A stretch of 33,473 bases of DNA from contig NZ_BASE01000101.1 in assembly GCF_000813125.1 (NCBI RefSeq), positions 1-33,473 on the forward strand, in the 5' to 3' direction. Below, one piece after another: positions 16,923 through 25,802 of this stretch; position 1 is the stretch's first letter, and each line of letters opens with the position of its first letter. Source of the stretch: Mesobacillus selenatarsenatis SF-1. Lineage in GTDB: Bacteria; Bacillota; Bacilli; Bacillales; Cytobacillaceae. A model generated the notes under the pieces. That model had not been told where the DNA came from, searched no databases, and saw only the letters and a program-made list of their open reading frames with translations. The translations under genes and the position numbers were made by a program.

Positions 16923-17525
16923 ATGAAGAAAAACAAGCCGAAATATATGCAAATAATTGACGCAGCAGTGGTCATTATCGCAGAAAACGGCTACCACCAG
17001 GCGCAGGTGTCTAAAATAGCAAAGCAGGCTGGAGTGGCTGATGGGACCATTTATTTGTATTTCAAGAATAAGGAAGACATACTGATTTCTCTGTTCCAGG
17101 AGAAAATGGGTTACTTCGTCGGAAGTATTGAAGAAAAAATTGCAGGAAAACAAACAGCAACAGAGAAATTATATATGTTGGTCGAAACGCATTTCAAGAT
17201 TCTTTCAGATGACCGGCATCTTGCAATTGTAACCCAGCTGGAGCTAAGGCAGTCAAATAAGGATCTCCGGCATAAAATCAACGAGGTGCTTAAGGGCTAC
17301 TTAATGCTGATCGACAAAATCATTTTGGAAGGCATAGAGAATGGAGAGTTTTCAAGCTCCCTGGATTTGCGTCTTGCAAGGCAGATGATTTTTGGTACAG
17401 TAGATGAAACTGCGACTTCATGGGTCATGAATGAACAGAAATACAATCTTACTGACCTGGCTAAAGCGGTACACCAGCTGCTGATCAACGGCTGCGGGTA
17501 CCATGGTGCCAAACCGGTCCTTTAA
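16923..17525 (+). CDS. fadR: TetR-family fatty-acid degradation regulator FadR
   Basis: A 200-residue TetR-family repressor (B. subtilis FadR is 194). The DNA-binding domain is N-terminal, with the helix-turn-helix around residues 29-48 (VSKIAKQAGVADGTIYLYF) and the usual FKNKEDIL after it. The rest is the helical ligand domain, which in B. subtilis FadR binds long-chain acyl-CoA and then leaves DNA. ATG 16923 has GGGAG 8 nt upstream and gives the expected N-terminus; the frame extends upstream to a TTG at 16842 that lacks a ribosome site. The operator overlapping its promoter implies autoregulation. fadB, etfB and etfA follow without clear terminators and are probably co-transcribed. Confidence 0.93.
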   Translation: MKKNKPKYMQIIDAAVVIIAENGYHQAQVSKIAKQAGVADGTIYLYFKNKEDILISLFQEKMGYFVGSIEEKIAGKQTATEKLYMLVETHFKILSDDRHLAIVTQLELRQSNKDLRHKINEVLKGYLMLIDKIILEGIENGEFSSSLDLRLARQMIFGTVDETATSWVMNEQKYNLTDLAKAVHQLLINGCGYHGAKPVL

Positions 17526-17654
17526 TCTGGCCTCTCCAGTATTCTGGCTACTTGATCTGCCTGGATATAGGAAAAGGCGCTTAAAAGGCGGATTTCGCTA
17601 AAAGATGTTATATTTGAATGCGAAATATGCCTTCAAGTAAAAGGAGGGGAAAAT

Positions 17655-18428
17655 GTGGAGTATCTCAAATGGTCTTCGGAGGACAGGATCGCAACAATCA
17701 CGATTGCCCGTCCGCCGGCAAATGCCCTTGCATCCGGGCTGCTGAAAGAGATTTCAGGAGTATTGGATGAAATCGAAGGGAATGAAGAAATCAGGGTTGT
17801 TTTAATTCATGGTGAAGGTAGATTCTTCTCAGCAGGAGCAGATATCAAGGAATTCACTACGATCAAAACAGGCGAAGATTTTGCTCAGCTTGCTGAGTAC
17901 GGTCAGGACTTGTTCGAACGCATGGAGCATTTTCCAAAGCCTATTATCGCTGCCATCCATGGCGCGGCATTGGGCGGAGGACTTGAACTTGCGATGGCGT
18001 GCCACTTCCGCCTTGTAGCTGAAAATGCTAAATTGGGATTGCCAGAGCTGCAGCTTGGGCTGATTCCAGGATTTGCAGGCAGCCAGCGTCTTCCGCGTTT
18101 TGTGGGCGTTGCAAGAGCGGCAGAGATGCTGTTTACGAGCGACCCAATCACAGGTGTGGAAGCAGTCCAATATGGATTGGCCAACCACGCTTATCCTGAA
18201 GAGCAGTTGCTTGAAAACGCATACAAGATTGCTGGAAAAATTGCGAAAAAAAGTCCAGTTTCCATTGGTGCTGCTATTAAACTCTTGAACTATTCCAAGC
18301 ACGAATCCTTCTACAAAGGAGTTAAGGAAGAAGCCAAGTTTTTCGGCGATGTCTTCCTGTCAGAGGATGGGCAGGAGGGAATCAAGGCATTCCTGGAAAA
18401 AAGGTCACCGGATTTTAAAGGCAGATAA
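17655..18428 (+). CDS. fadB: Enoyl-CoA hydratase
   Basis: A 257-residue crotonase-family enzyme that hydrates trans-2-enoyl-CoA in beta-oxidation. The oxyanion-hole segments are GRFFSAGADIKEF (about 55-67) and IHGAALGGGLELAMA (about 101-115). The two acids expected to activate water are E131 in LPELQLG and E157 in ARAAEMLF, so a hydratase role is supported. GTG 17655 has AAAGGAGGGG 5 nt upstream; the overlapping ATG 17653 is in another frame and soon ends. It lies in the fadR-etf order of the B. subtilis operon. Confidence 0.93.
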   Translation: MEYLKWSSEDRIATITIARPPANALASGLLKEISGVLDEIEGNEEIRVVLIHGEGRFFSAGADIKEFTTIKTGEDFAQLAEYGQDLFERMEHFPKPIIAAIHGAALGGGLELAMACHFRLVAENAKLGLPELQLGLIPGFAGSQRLPRFVGVARAAEMLFTSDPITGVEAVQYGLANHAYPEEQLLENAYKIAGKIAKKSPVSIGAAIKLLNYSKHESFYKGVKEEAKFFGDVFLSEDGQEGIKAFLEKRSPDFKGR

Positions 18429-18516
18429 GCAAATCTTTTAGCATCAAATTTTTTTATCATAAATATTTCTAATCTTTAGAACAGCTAAAATGTTTGAATA
18501 CTTAGGAGGGGAACAA

Positions 18517-19290
18517 ATGAATATCTACGTTCTAATGAAAAGGACATTCGATACAGAAGAAAAAATCACGATTGCAAACGGCAAGATCAATGAAGATGGC
18601 GCTGAATTCATCATCAATCCTTATGATGAATATGCGATTGAGGAAGCAATCCAGGTGAGGGACGCTCAAGGCGGCGAAGTTACTGTTGTTTCTGTTGGCA
18701 ATGAAGAAACAGAGAAGCAACTGCGCACTGCTTTGGCTATGGGAGCAGACAAAGCTGTATTGATCAATATCGAGGATGACGTTGAAGACGGCGACCAGTT
18801 CACAACTGCGAAAATCCTTGCTGAATACCTTAAGGATAAGGAAGCTGACCTCATCCTCGGCGGAAATGTCGCAATCGATGGCGGGTCAGGCCAGGTAGGA
18901 CCTCGCGTTGCCGAACAGCTTGGAATGCCTTATGTAACAACGATTACTAAACTGGAAATCAATGGAACGACTGCTACTATTACTAGAGACGTAGAAGGGG
19001 ATTCAGAAGTCATTGAGACAAGCCTTCCTGTTCTTGTAACTGCACAGCAAGGTCTGAATGAGCCTCGCTATCCATCTCTTCCAGGAATCATGAAAGCAAA
19101 GAAAAAGCCTCTTGATGAGCTTGAACTTGATGATCTTGATCTGGATGAGGACGATGTAGAAGCTAAGACAAAGACAATTGAAATTTATCTTCCTCCGCAA
19201 AAAGAGGCAGGAAAAGTCCTTCAAGGCGAACTTGCCGATCAGGTTAAGGAACTTGTCAACCTGCTTCATACTGAAGCAAAAGTCGTTTAA
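18517..19290 (+). CDS. etfB: Electron transfer flavoprotein beta subunit
   Basis: The 257-residue ETF beta subunit, identical in length to B. subtilis EtfB. It binds AMP and pairs with EtfA to accept electrons from acyl-CoA dehydrogenases. The N-terminus MNIYVLMKRTFDTEEKI and the LGGNVAIDGGSGQVGPRVAEQLG nucleotide-site region are typical, as is VTAQQGLNEPRYPSLPGIMKAKKKP. ATG 18517 has AGGAGGGG just upstream; an in-frame ATG at 18490 lies before that site and is rejected. etfA starts 38 nt after the stop. Confidence 0.96.
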   Translation: MNIYVLMKRTFDTEEKITIANGKINEDGAEFIINPYDEYAIEEAIQVRDAQGGEVTVVSVGNEETEKQLRTALAMGADKAVLINIEDDVEDGDQFTTAKILAEYLKDKEADLILGGNVAIDGGSGQVGPRVAEQLGMPYVTTITKLEINGTTATITRDVEGDSEVIETSLPVLVTAQQGLNEPRYPSLPGIMKAKKKPLDELELDDLDLDEDDVEAKTKTIEIYLPPQKEAGKVLQGELADQVKELVNLLHTEAKVV

Positions 19291-19328
19291 GACATATAGG
19301 AAGAATAAATACGCAGGAGGTAAATCAA

Positions 19329-20306
19329 ATGGCGAGAAAAGTATTAGTATTGGGAGAAGCACGTGACGGACAACTTAGAAACGTTTCTTTCGAAGCGATT
19401 GCAGCTGCAAAAACAGTTGCTGAGGGCGGAGAAGTAGTAGGAGTATTGATCGGAGAGTCTGTAAATTCATTAGGAAACGACCTATACCAGTATGGTGCTG
19501 ACAAAGTTGTAGCAGTAGAAGATGCCAAGCTTTCACAATATACACCAGATGGGTATTCACAAGCTTTGATGGCTGTTATTGAACAGGAAAATCCAGAAGG
19601 TATCATTTTTGGACATACATCACTTGGAAAAGACCTTGCTCCTAAAATCGCAAGCAAATTAGGTTCAGGCCTGATTTCTGATGCTGTAGCGGTTGAGGAA
19701 GCAGGTGGTAATCTTGTTTTCACTCGTCCAATCTATTCTGGTAAAGCCTTCGAAAAGAAGATTGTTACTGATGGACTAGTGTTTGCGACAATCCGTCCAA
19801 ACAACATCGCTCCACTAGAAAAGGATGCAGGTAAATCTGGAGAGGTTTCAACTGTTTCTGCAGAAATCAAAGACCTGAGAACAATCATCAAGGATGTTGT
19901 CCGTAAGGCAACTGAAGGTGTAGACCTTTCTGAAGCCAAAGTCGTTGTAGCAGGCGGACGCGGTGTAAAGAGTGAAGAAGGATTTGAGCCGCTTAAGGAA
20001 CTTGCTGATGTTCTAGGCGGAGCTGTAGGAGCTTCACGTGGCGCATGTGACGCTGACTACTGTGACTACTCATTGCAAATCGGCCAGACAGGTAAAGTCG
20101 TAACTCCAGACTTATATATCGCTGCCGGTATTTCCGGAGCAATTCAGCACCTTGCCGGTATGTCCAACTCCAAGGTCATTGTAGCGATTAACAAAGATTC
20201 AGAAGCAAATATCTTTAAAGTCGCAGACTACGGTATTGTTGGCGATTTATTCGAAGTAATTCCAATGCTTACTGAAGAATTCAAAAAGCTTAAAGTCAAC
20301 GCTTAA
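19329..20306 (+). CDS. etfA: Electron transfer flavoprotein alpha subunit
   Basis: The 325-residue ETF alpha subunit, which carries FAD. The N-terminal ETF domain spans roughly 1-190. The C-terminal FAD domain contains VVAGGRGVKSEEGFEPL, GAVGASRGACDADYCD, QIGQTGKVVTPDLYIAAGISGAIQH and the final VAINKDSEANIFKVADYGIVGD. These are the residues that hold FAD in known ETFs. ATG 19329 has CAGGAGG about 8 nt upstream. It is the last gene of the fatty-acid block and is followed by a strong terminator, so trxA is separate. Confidence 0.96.
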   Translation: MARKVLVLGEARDGQLRNVSFEAIAAAKTVAEGGEVVGVLIGESVNSLGNDLYQYGADKVVAVEDAKLSQYTPDGYSQALMAVIEQENPEGIIFGHTSLGKDLAPKIASKLGSGLISDAVAVEEAGGNLVFTRPIYSGKAFEKKIVTDGLVFATIRPNNIAPLEKDAGKSGEVSTVSAEIKDLRTIIKDVVRKATEGVDLSEAKVVVAGGRGVKSEEGFEPLKELADVLGGAVGASRGACDADYCDYSLQIGQTGKVVTPDLYIAAGISGAIQHLAGMSNSKVIVAINKDSEANIFKVADYGIVGDLFEVIPMLTEEFKKLKVNA

Positions 20307-20324
20307 TTATATACTTGAATTTTA

Positions 20325-20357
20325 AAAAAACAGACGAAACTCTCGTCTGTTTTTTTG
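20325..20357 (+). terminator. Terminator of the etfBA operon
   Basis: CAGACGA and TCGTCTG pair around a short loop; the left arm is preceded by seven A and the right arm followed by seven T. Confidence 0.9.
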
Positions 20358-20413
20358 TCTGTACATGGAATATCCACATGCAAAAAGGGTGAATTACAAC
20401 AAGAGCAGATAAA

Positions 20414-20442
20414 TAGCATCAATTGGTAAACGATGATATACT
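20414..20442 (+). promoter_or_regulatory. Promoter of trxA with extended -10
   Basis: TGATATACT gives an extended -10 (TATACT at 20437-20442). A weak TAGCAT -35 lies 17 nt upstream. I see no convincing sigma-B site. Confidence 0.55.
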
Positions 20443-20478
20443 GACGTTAGTATTCAGATTTTTTTAGGAGGCATTTAA

Positions 20479-20793
20479 ATGGCTATTACACATGCTACTG
20501 ACGCAACTTTTGCTAACGAAACAGGATCAGGCCTAGTGCTTGTTGACTTTTGGGCACCTTGGTGCGGACCTTGTAAGATGATCGCTCCTGTGCTTGAAGA
20601 ACTAGATTCAGAAATGGGCGACAAAGTGAAAATCGTGAAGCTTGATGTTGACGACAATCAGCAAACTGCTGCACAATACGGCATCATGAGCATCCCGACA
20701 CTACTTGTACTTAAAGATGGTCAACCTGTTGACAAAGTAGTCGGTTTCCAACCCAAAGAAGCACTTGCAGGACGCCTGGAACAGCATATCTAA
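20479..20793 (+). CDS. trxA: Thioredoxin
   Basis: A 104-residue thioredoxin, the usual length, that reduces protein disulphides and serves ribonucleotide reductase and other enzymes. The redox site WCGPCK is near residues 31-36 in [15 protein letters not shown], and the cis-proline loop is SIPTLL. ATG 20479 has TTAGGAGG upstream. It is a single-gene unit bounded by the etfA and trxA terminators. In B. subtilis the next gene is uvrC; here uvrC lies about 9 kb further on. Confidence 0.97.
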   Translation: MAITHATDATFANETGSGLVLVDFWAPWCGPCKMIAPVLEELDSEMGDKVKIVKLDVDDNQQTAAQYGIMSIPTLLVLKDGQPVDKVVGFQPKEALAGRLEQHI

Positions 20794-20803
20794 GCATAAT
20801 TGT

Positions 20804-20839
20804 AAAAATCCCGCCTTCAGAGAAGGCGGGATTTTTTTT
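20804..20839 (+). terminator. Terminator of trxA
   Basis: AATCCCGCCTTC and GAAGGCGGGATT form a long GC-rich stem with an AGA-type loop, followed by eight T. Confidence 0.95.
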
Positions 20840-21073
20840 GCGGGATATATCCGTAATTGCATGAAAAACTGTATTAAGACCACAATAACACTGCCTGTTC
20901 GCCTGCAAGTTGATAATGTGCCAAATGATTTACCAATACGATTACGATGAATGATTAGTGTTCTGAATGCACCGAAATGATTTTCCCATCACTATTTCAG
21001 TTTGAAATTGAATGCAGTTTTTATTGAAAAAAATACTTTTCACAAGTTTGTCAAAGTTTTCGCACAAAGTCCG
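20840..21073. other. AT-rich spacer between the trxA terminator and the Fur-regulated promoter
   Basis: No gene or clear motif is supported. A loose TTTGT...ACAAA dyad lies at about 21047-21068, just before the -35, but I cannot assign it to a regulator. Confidence 0.4.
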
Positions 21074-21130
21074 TTGACAGTGATAATCATTCTCGCCTAT
21101 AATAACAATTGTGAATGAAAATCATTATCA
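21074..21130 (+). promoter_or_regulatory. Fur-controlled promoter of the iron-linked lipoprotein
   Basis: TTGACA at 21074-21079 and TATAAT at 21098-21103 are 18 nt apart. One Fur box, TGATAATCATTCTCG (21081-21095), fills the spacer. A second, TGAAAATCATTATCA (21116-21130), lies just after the expected start and matches the 7-1-7 consensus at 14 of 15 positions. Iron-loaded Fur should repress this promoter. Confidence 0.85.
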
Positions 21131-21169
21131 TTTATAAGATGGATCATATTACATAGGGGGATTTCAAAC

Positions 21170-22393
21170 ATGAACAAGAAGAAGCATCTGAAAGCAATCT
21201 TTGCAAGTTTTTTAATGGCAAGCACAGTATTGGCAGCTTGCGGAGGAGACGAAACTGCAGAGAAGCCTGAAGAGAACAAACAGGCTGAAACAGAAGGAAA
21301 TACTGAAGAAACAAAGGAAAATACTGAAGAAACCAAGGAAGTCAATGTAGAAGATACAGACGCAGCAAAACAAGCTGATGCTTATGCTGATATGATGTCT
21401 GAACTCGTAAAAGCAAAAGAAGGCCAGGAAGTTAATTGGGATACTGTCCAACAAAAATATGAAGCAGGTCTTCAAAAGGATATAGCCGAACTTAATCCAG
21501 AATTCGACCAGGCGATCCAGGCTGCACTTACTGCTGGAAAAAGTGGAGAAATGGAACCAATTATCGCTGTTCAATTGACAGATAAGACAACTCAATCCTA
21601 TTTCTATCAGAACCAAAAGGCACTTCAAAAGGAAGCTGTTGCGGCACTAAATGAAGATAAGAAGGATGAGGCAAATCTGGCATTCGCACAAATCAAGCAC
21701 CTGGCAGAAAAGGTTTTCATTCCAACAGCTGAAAAGCGTGATAAGTACTACGAGCTAAGCGGAGATGCAAGCCTTGTCGAGAACATCAACTCTGGATTAT
21801 CAGCACAGGAAGAAGCCCTTAATGCTGGTAATGCTGAAGATTTCCAGGTTTACCTTCAAGTAACTGATAAGTCTATCTACAGAAGCTACTACCTTGCAGC
21901 AAAATCATATGCTGAGAAAATCGAAGCAGGAGCTAAAGAAGGAAAAGATTCAAAAGAACTATCAATCATGCAGGCTGAGGCATGGGGCTTCTATCAAGCA
22001 ATCAAAGGTTCACTTGGCGGTGGAGATGAAGCAGCTGCAGCACAATTAGATAAATTATTCACTTTGAACACTACTGACCCTACAACAATCAAATCAGCAG
22101 AAACAAACGCTTTGTTCGCAAAAGCTGTCGCGGGTAAAATTAAGGGATACTACGAAAAAGCTCCAAACTTGCTTGCTGAAGGCAATGAAGTTGAAGCAAA
22201 AGTAAGTGCGATGGAAGGCAATATGTTCCTGAAAATGCTTCAAGGACAAATGACTGAAAAGATGGGTGAAGAAAAAACACAATCAGTCTTTGCTGATGCT
22301 GAGGCTTGGTATAATGCAATAGCGGAAAACAACACGGAAGAAGCAAAAGCCAAAGGCGAAGCTGTAATTACTGCAATTAATGGTTTGCTTTAA
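21170..22393 (+). CDS. Fur-regulated surface lipoprotein with helical repeats, probable iron-uptake partner
   Basis: A 407-residue lipoprotein. The signal peptide ends in the lipobox LAAC with C24 as the lipid-anchored residue, then an acidic low-complexity linker containing NTEETKE twice (about 26-60). The mature part is almost all helix. Two stretches look duplicated: QLTDKTTQSYFYQNQKALQKE and QVTDKSIYRSYYLAAKSYAEK, each at a similar place in a longer repeat. It has few histidines and no HxxE, so it does not match the M75 domain of EfeO. I do not recognise a named family. Two Fur boxes on its promoter and the downstream FTR1 gene suggest a role in ferric or ferrous iron capture at the membrane surface. 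ATG 21170 has AGGGGG upstream, and a terminator follows. Confidence 0.75.
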   Translation: MNKKKHLKAIFASFLMASTVLAACGGDETAEKPEENKQAETEGNTEETKENTEETKEVNVEDTDAAKQADAYADMMSELVKAKEGQEVNWDTVQQKYEAGLQKDIAELNPEFDQAIQAALTAGKSGEMEPIIAVQLTDKTTQSYFYQNQKALQKEAVAALNEDKKDEANLAFAQIKHLAEKVFIPTAEKRDKYYELSGDASLVENINSGLSAQEEALNAGNAEDFQVYLQVTDKSIYRSYYLAAKSYAEKIEAGAKEGKDSKELSIMQAEAWGFYQAIKGSLGGGDEAAAAQLDKLFTLNTTDPTTIKSAETNALFAKAVAGKIKGYYEKAPNLLAEGNEVEAKVSAMEGNMFLKMLQGQMTEKMGEEKTQSVFADAEAWYNAIAENNTEEAKAKGEAVITAINGLL

Positions 22394-22395
22394 TA

Positions 22396-22427
22396 AAAAT
22401 AGAGCCGCAGCGATGCGGCTCTATTTT
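22396..22427 (+). terminator. Terminator of the Fur-regulated lipoprotein gene
   Basis: AAAATAGAGCCGCA and TGCGGCTCTATTTT form a 14-bp perfect stem around GCGA. Confidence 0.93.
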
Positions 22428-22429
22428 CG

Positions 22430-22457
22430 CTTAAAATTTGAAATACTATGGTAAAAT
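22430..22457 (+). promoter_or_regulatory. Weak candidate promoter of the glycan cassette
   Basis: TAAAAT at 22452-22457 has a poor CTTAAA -35 sixteen nt upstream. No Fur box is visible. Some promoter is expected here because a strong terminator precedes it. Confidence 0.3.
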
Positions 22458-22484
22458 GGCTTGTGGAAAGAAAGAGGTGTAATC

Positions 22485-23435
22485 GTGAAAATATTGATCA
22501 CCGGGGGAGCGGGTTTTATCGGAAGCCATTTTGCACTCAAAATGCTCAAGGAGCAGCATGAGGTGGCGATCATCGATAATTTGCATCCCTATTATTCTGT
22601 TGAGAGAAAAAGGCAGCATCTTGATGTAATTAAAGAAGCAGGGGATTATCAATTCTATCCAACGGATCTTCTCAACCGCGATGATACCATAAGCATTATC
22701 AAAAAAATCTCCCCGGATGCGATTGTGCACCTCGCTGCATTGCCCGGTGTGGCATACTCAATCCTTCGTCCTCTCGAATACATAGATTATGATGTAAAGG
22801 CAACCGTTAACGTACTTGAAGGAGCGGGGCAGGCAGGTGTGAAGCAGGTCATTTTTGCTTCTTCATCATCGGTTTATGGAATGATGAAAAATACACCATT
22901 TAAGGAGGAGATGGCTTCTGGCAAAACTATTTCTCCATACGCGGCCTCAAAATACGCTGCTGAATCCTTTTGCCATGTGTATGGCCACCTTTATGGAATG
23001 GATGTTAAAATCCTCAGATTCTTTACCGTATACGGTCCATGGGGAAGACCTGATATGGCGATCGCCAATTTCATAAAGAAATTGAAGAACAGGGAAGAGA
23101 TTACGGTTTTTGGCCAGGGTGGTACTCGTGATTATACATATGTGAGTGACATTGTGAATGGCATTGGCCTTGCACTGCAAAATTTGCAGCAAAGCGCAAT
23201 TATCAATATCGGGTCTGGCAGGCCGGTATCGATGGATCAGCTATTGGACGAGCTCAAGCTTTACTATCCTGATATGAAGCTAAGGCGTGAAGAAAATCGT
23301 GCCGGAGACGTGGATAGGACATGGGCAGATATATCCCTGGCACGTGAATTGCTTGGCTATGAACCAGAGACGGACTTTAGAAAAGGAATTGCAGAAACTG
23401 TGGCATGGGCTGAGCAGTATGAAGACTTCCTTTAA
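22485..23435 (+). CDS. NAD-dependent epimerase, UDP-glucuronate 4-epimerase-like
   Basis: A 316-residue extended short-chain dehydrogenase that should epimerise a UDP-sugar. The NAD-binding GGAGFIG is at residues 7-13, and the catalytic tyrosine-lysine pair is Y152 and K156 in PYAASKYAAE, with serines at 126-129. LRFFTVYGPWGRPDMA is typical of UDP-glucuronate 4-epimerases (CapI-like) rather than GalE, which suggests UDP-galacturonate as product; this is family inference. GTG 22485 follows AGAGGTG by 6 nt; an in-frame TTG at 22461 precedes the site. It opens a four-gene cassette: the next gene overlaps it by 17 nt. Confidence 0.87.
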   Translation: MKILITGGAGFIGSHFALKMLKEQHEVAIIDNLHPYYSVERKRQHLDVIKEAGDYQFYPTDLLNRDDTISIIKKISPDAIVHLAALPGVAYSILRPLEYIDYDVKATVNVLEGAGQAGVKQVIFASSSSVYGMMKNTPFKEEMASGKTISPYAASKYAAESFCHVYGHLYGMDVKILRFFTVYGPWGRPDMAIANFIKKLKNREEITVFGQGGTRDYTYVSDIVNGIGLALQNLQQSAIINIGSGRPVSMDQLLDELKLYYPDMKLRREENRAGDVDRTWADISLARELLGYEPETDFRKGIAETVAWAEQYEDFL

Positions 23436-24339
23436 GAAACTAACCGCCATCCTGCTGATCTCGGCATTTCTGATCATGACGTTTTTATATCTTGATGCAG
23501 GCAGGATCCTCGCTGAAATAAAAGTCATCCTAACGAAACCTGGTGTGCTATTGTTTATTTTTAGCAGTTATTTCCTCGCTTTTACGGCAAGAGGATTTGC
23601 CTGGAAGCTTTATTTGAACCATAGAGTACGCCTTTCAACCTGCATGTACGGCCTGTTTTACAGCTTGTTGCTGAACCACCTTCTGCCTGTCAAAGCAGGA
23701 GATTTTGCGCGGATCGGTGTGATGAAAGCAAGGGAGCCTGGTATTACTGGGCATGAAGCATTTAATTCGGTGGTTATCCTGCGGGTGATGGATACGGCAA
23801 TCCTCTTTGCTATGGCATCGGCTGGTCTCGCTTTTCTTGAACTGCCCCTGAAGGGCGAGGTACTTTTATGGATTGGAGTAATAGGATTCGTATTCACTAT
23901 CATTCTTTACTTTAAATTCCGGGCTTTTTTTGACAGACAAATATCTATAATGAAAACTGCCTTCTCTGGTTGGCGGGGAATCTGGATCATTGGGTTGACC
24001 TTAATTAGCTGGATGCTGGAAGCTGCAGTGATTTATGGGGTTGTATTAAATGGTGGTGGCATAATCAGTTTCGTACAGGCTATCTGGGTAAACAGTATCA
24101 CGGTTGCGGGGCAGATTTTTCAAATTACACCTGGAGGAATTGCCAGCTATGAGGCCATTATGGTTTTCGCATTGGGAGCCAATGGGATAGCCGCAGAAAA
24201 TGCGTATACAGCTGCGCTGATTACCCATGGACTGAAATATTTATTTTCATTCATCGTTGGAGGGATTGCCTTGGTTGCTTATCCTGTGCCGACGGATTTA
24301 TTGAAAAAATGGACTAGAGAAAGGGGCACCGAATCATGA
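23419..24339 (+). CDS. UPF0104 / lysylphosphatidylglycerol-synthase-TM-like membrane protein, probable flippase
   Basis: A 306-residue integral membrane protein with about seven or eight helices. The family marks are LLNHLLPVKAGDFARIGVMK (about 83-102) and FQITPGGIASYEAIMVFALG near the C-terminus. These resemble the membrane domain of MprF and stand-alone AglD/YbhN-like proteins, several of which are thought to flip lipids or polyprenyl-linked sugars. No aminoacyl-transferase domain is attached, so it is not MprF itself. ATG 23419 lies inside the end of the epimerase gene, giving coupled translation; no strong ribosome site is seen. The frame extends upstream into the epimerase gene, but that part is rejected. 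Substrate is unknown. Confidence 0.78.
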   Translation: MKTSFKKLTAILLISAFLIMTFLYLDAGRILAEIKVILTKPGVLLFIFSSYFLAFTARGFAWKLYLNHRVRLSTCMYGLFYSLLLNHLLPVKAGDFARIGVMKAREPGITGHEAFNSVVILRVMDTAILFAMASAGLAFLELPLKGEVLLWIGVIGFVFTIILYFKFRAFFDRQISIMKTAFSGWRGIWIIGLTLISWMLEAAVIYGVVLNGGGIISFVQAIWVNSITVAGQIFQITPGGIASYEAIMVFALGANGIAAENAYTAALITHGLKYLFSFIVGGIALVAYPVPTDLLKKWTRERGTES

Positions 24340-25802
24340 AAAGTGCTTCAAAGTTTGAAAAATTCGCGGCCCGAAGCTGGAATTTACTTAATGAAGGGAA
24401 GCCTTTCACGCCAATTTTTACAGTTGGCACAATGGTATTATTTCATCTCGGAGATTTGGGCAATACAGCTGGGATCACAGAGTTTTTACTCGCGCTCTTG
24501 ACTGTGCTACCGTTATTCATCATGTATTTTGTTTATGATTTTCCACTTTTTTTAAGAAACTATCTGTGGATTCCACTTGTCGTTTTTATTATCGCTTGGC
24601 CTGAACTTAATATAAACCTGCTGCTTTTCGCTGCTGGATTATACTTTTTCTTTACAGTGTTTTTCTGGGGCACGTTTTATTATCACCTCAGGATTGGTAC
24701 TTCATGGCTTAACTTCACGAGATTTTGGAAGCTTGTTTTGAAGAATAGTGACTCTACCAGCGGCAATGCCCAGGAGCAGCTTCCAAAAGTATTTCTCCTG
24801 CTCTCTGTTTGGGAACTGTCATTCACTGCATTAGCAGGTGGCGCAAGTGTGCCATTGCTTGATATTGTCCTGTTTTATGGTTTTGTACTGCTTTTTGCGT
24901 TCATTCTCCACAAGTATTTGTTTGACTGGAAGCCAAAAGCGTATGAGGGCTATACGAAGGATGAGGGGCCAAAAGTACCTGACAATTGCCTGTCAGATAA
25001 GGTCATTGTCATCGTCATCGATGGAATGCGCAAAGAACGCTTTTATGAGGCAAATACGCCATTTCTTGATCAGTTAAAAGAAAATGGTACAGAATATTTG
25101 AATATGGAAACAGTTTACCCTGCAAGGACCGTGGTTTGTTTTAGTTCCATGTTCACCGGAACCTATCCGTTTGAGCATGGCATTAAATCAAATATGGTGT
25201 ATAAGCTTGGGGTCAATACAGAAACAATTTTTGACTCGCTTCGCAAAGTGGGCAAAAGAGGGAGACTCCTTGGCATAGCACATCTCGTTGATGCGATGGG
25301 CAGTGATGTCGAGACAGTTACCGCTGTCATGCATAAGGACAAGGCAGACACAAATATGCTTGCGAGGGCAAGAAAGATCATTGACGAACAGGATCCAGAT
25401 TTATTCATCGTCCAGATGATCGGTACGGACCAGGTTGGTCATAGCCGCGGTGTCCTCTATGATGATTATATTGAAAAAATTGAAGAAGCAGACGCCTTGA
25501 TTAAAGAGTTTGTACACTGGCTTGAAGCTGAAGGGAAAATGGAGAACACCACACTTGTTGTCTGTGCTGACCACGGACAAGCTGATGGCATCGGCGGGCA
25601 CGGGCATCTGGATGAAGGAGAACGGTTTGTTCCATTTTTCATGCATGGTCCGCATATTGCCAGGGGGATTAAAGTCCAGGAAAAACATAGTCTGGTTTCA
25701 CTGGCACCGACAATCTCCTATCTCATGGGTGCACCATATCCATCCAGCAGCAGGGGGAAAGTTTTAATGGATGCAATAAAAGCAGAGAAGGATGAGAGTT
25801 AA
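24336..25802 (+). CDS. Membrane-anchored alkaline-phosphatase-superfamily phosphodiesterase
   Basis: A 488-residue protein with an N-terminal membrane part (about 25-195, five or six helices) and a C-terminal type I phosphodiesterase / nucleotide pyrophosphatase domain. Metal and catalytic residues are visible: D229 in VIVIDGMRKERF, nucleophile T265 in YPARTVVCFSSMFTG, D365 and H369 in GTDQVGHSRG, D412-H413 in CADHGQAD, and a histidine in GGHGHLD. The catalytic site is therefore complete. It joins the preceding gene by an ATGA overlap. Joining such a domain to a multi-helix N-terminus suggests action on a lipid- or glycan-linked phosphodiester at the membrane; which side it faces is not clear from sequence. 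Confidence 0.8.
   Translation: MKSASKFEKFAARSWNLLNEGKPFTPIFTVGTMVLFHLGDLGNTAGITEFLLALLTVLPLFIMYFVYDFPLFLRNYLWIPLVVFIIAWPELNINLLLFAAGLYFFFTVFFWGTFYYHLRIGTSWLNFTRFWKLVLKNSDSTSGNAQEQLPKVFLLLSVWELSFTALAGGASVPLLDIVLFYGFVLLFAFILHKYLFDWKPKAYEGYTKDEGPKVPDNCLSDKVIVIVIDGMRKERFYEANTPFLDQLKENGTEYLNMETVYPARTVVCFSSMFTGTYPFEHGIKSNMVYKLGVNTETIFDSLRKVGKRGRLLGIAHLVDAMGSDVETVTAVMHKDKADTNMLARARKIIDEQDPDLFIVQMIGTDQVGHSRGVLYDDYIEKIEEADALIKEFVHWLEAEGKMENTTLVVCADHGQADGIGGHGHLDEGERFVPFFMHGPHIARGIKVQEKHSLVSLAPTISYLMGAPYPSSSRGKVLMDAIKAEKDES

Noticed and set aside
17526-17654. FadR-like TTGAATG sequence upstream of fadB
   Set aside because: Only one half-site is present; the other arm does not match.
21047-21068. TTTGT...ACAAA dyad before the Fur-controlled promoter
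   Set aside because: Short and imperfect; it fits no regulator consensus well enough to name.
21170-22393. Assignment of the lipoprotein as EfeO
   Set aside because: Length and Fur control would fit, but the HxxE metal motif of M75 proteins and a cupredoxin domain are absent.
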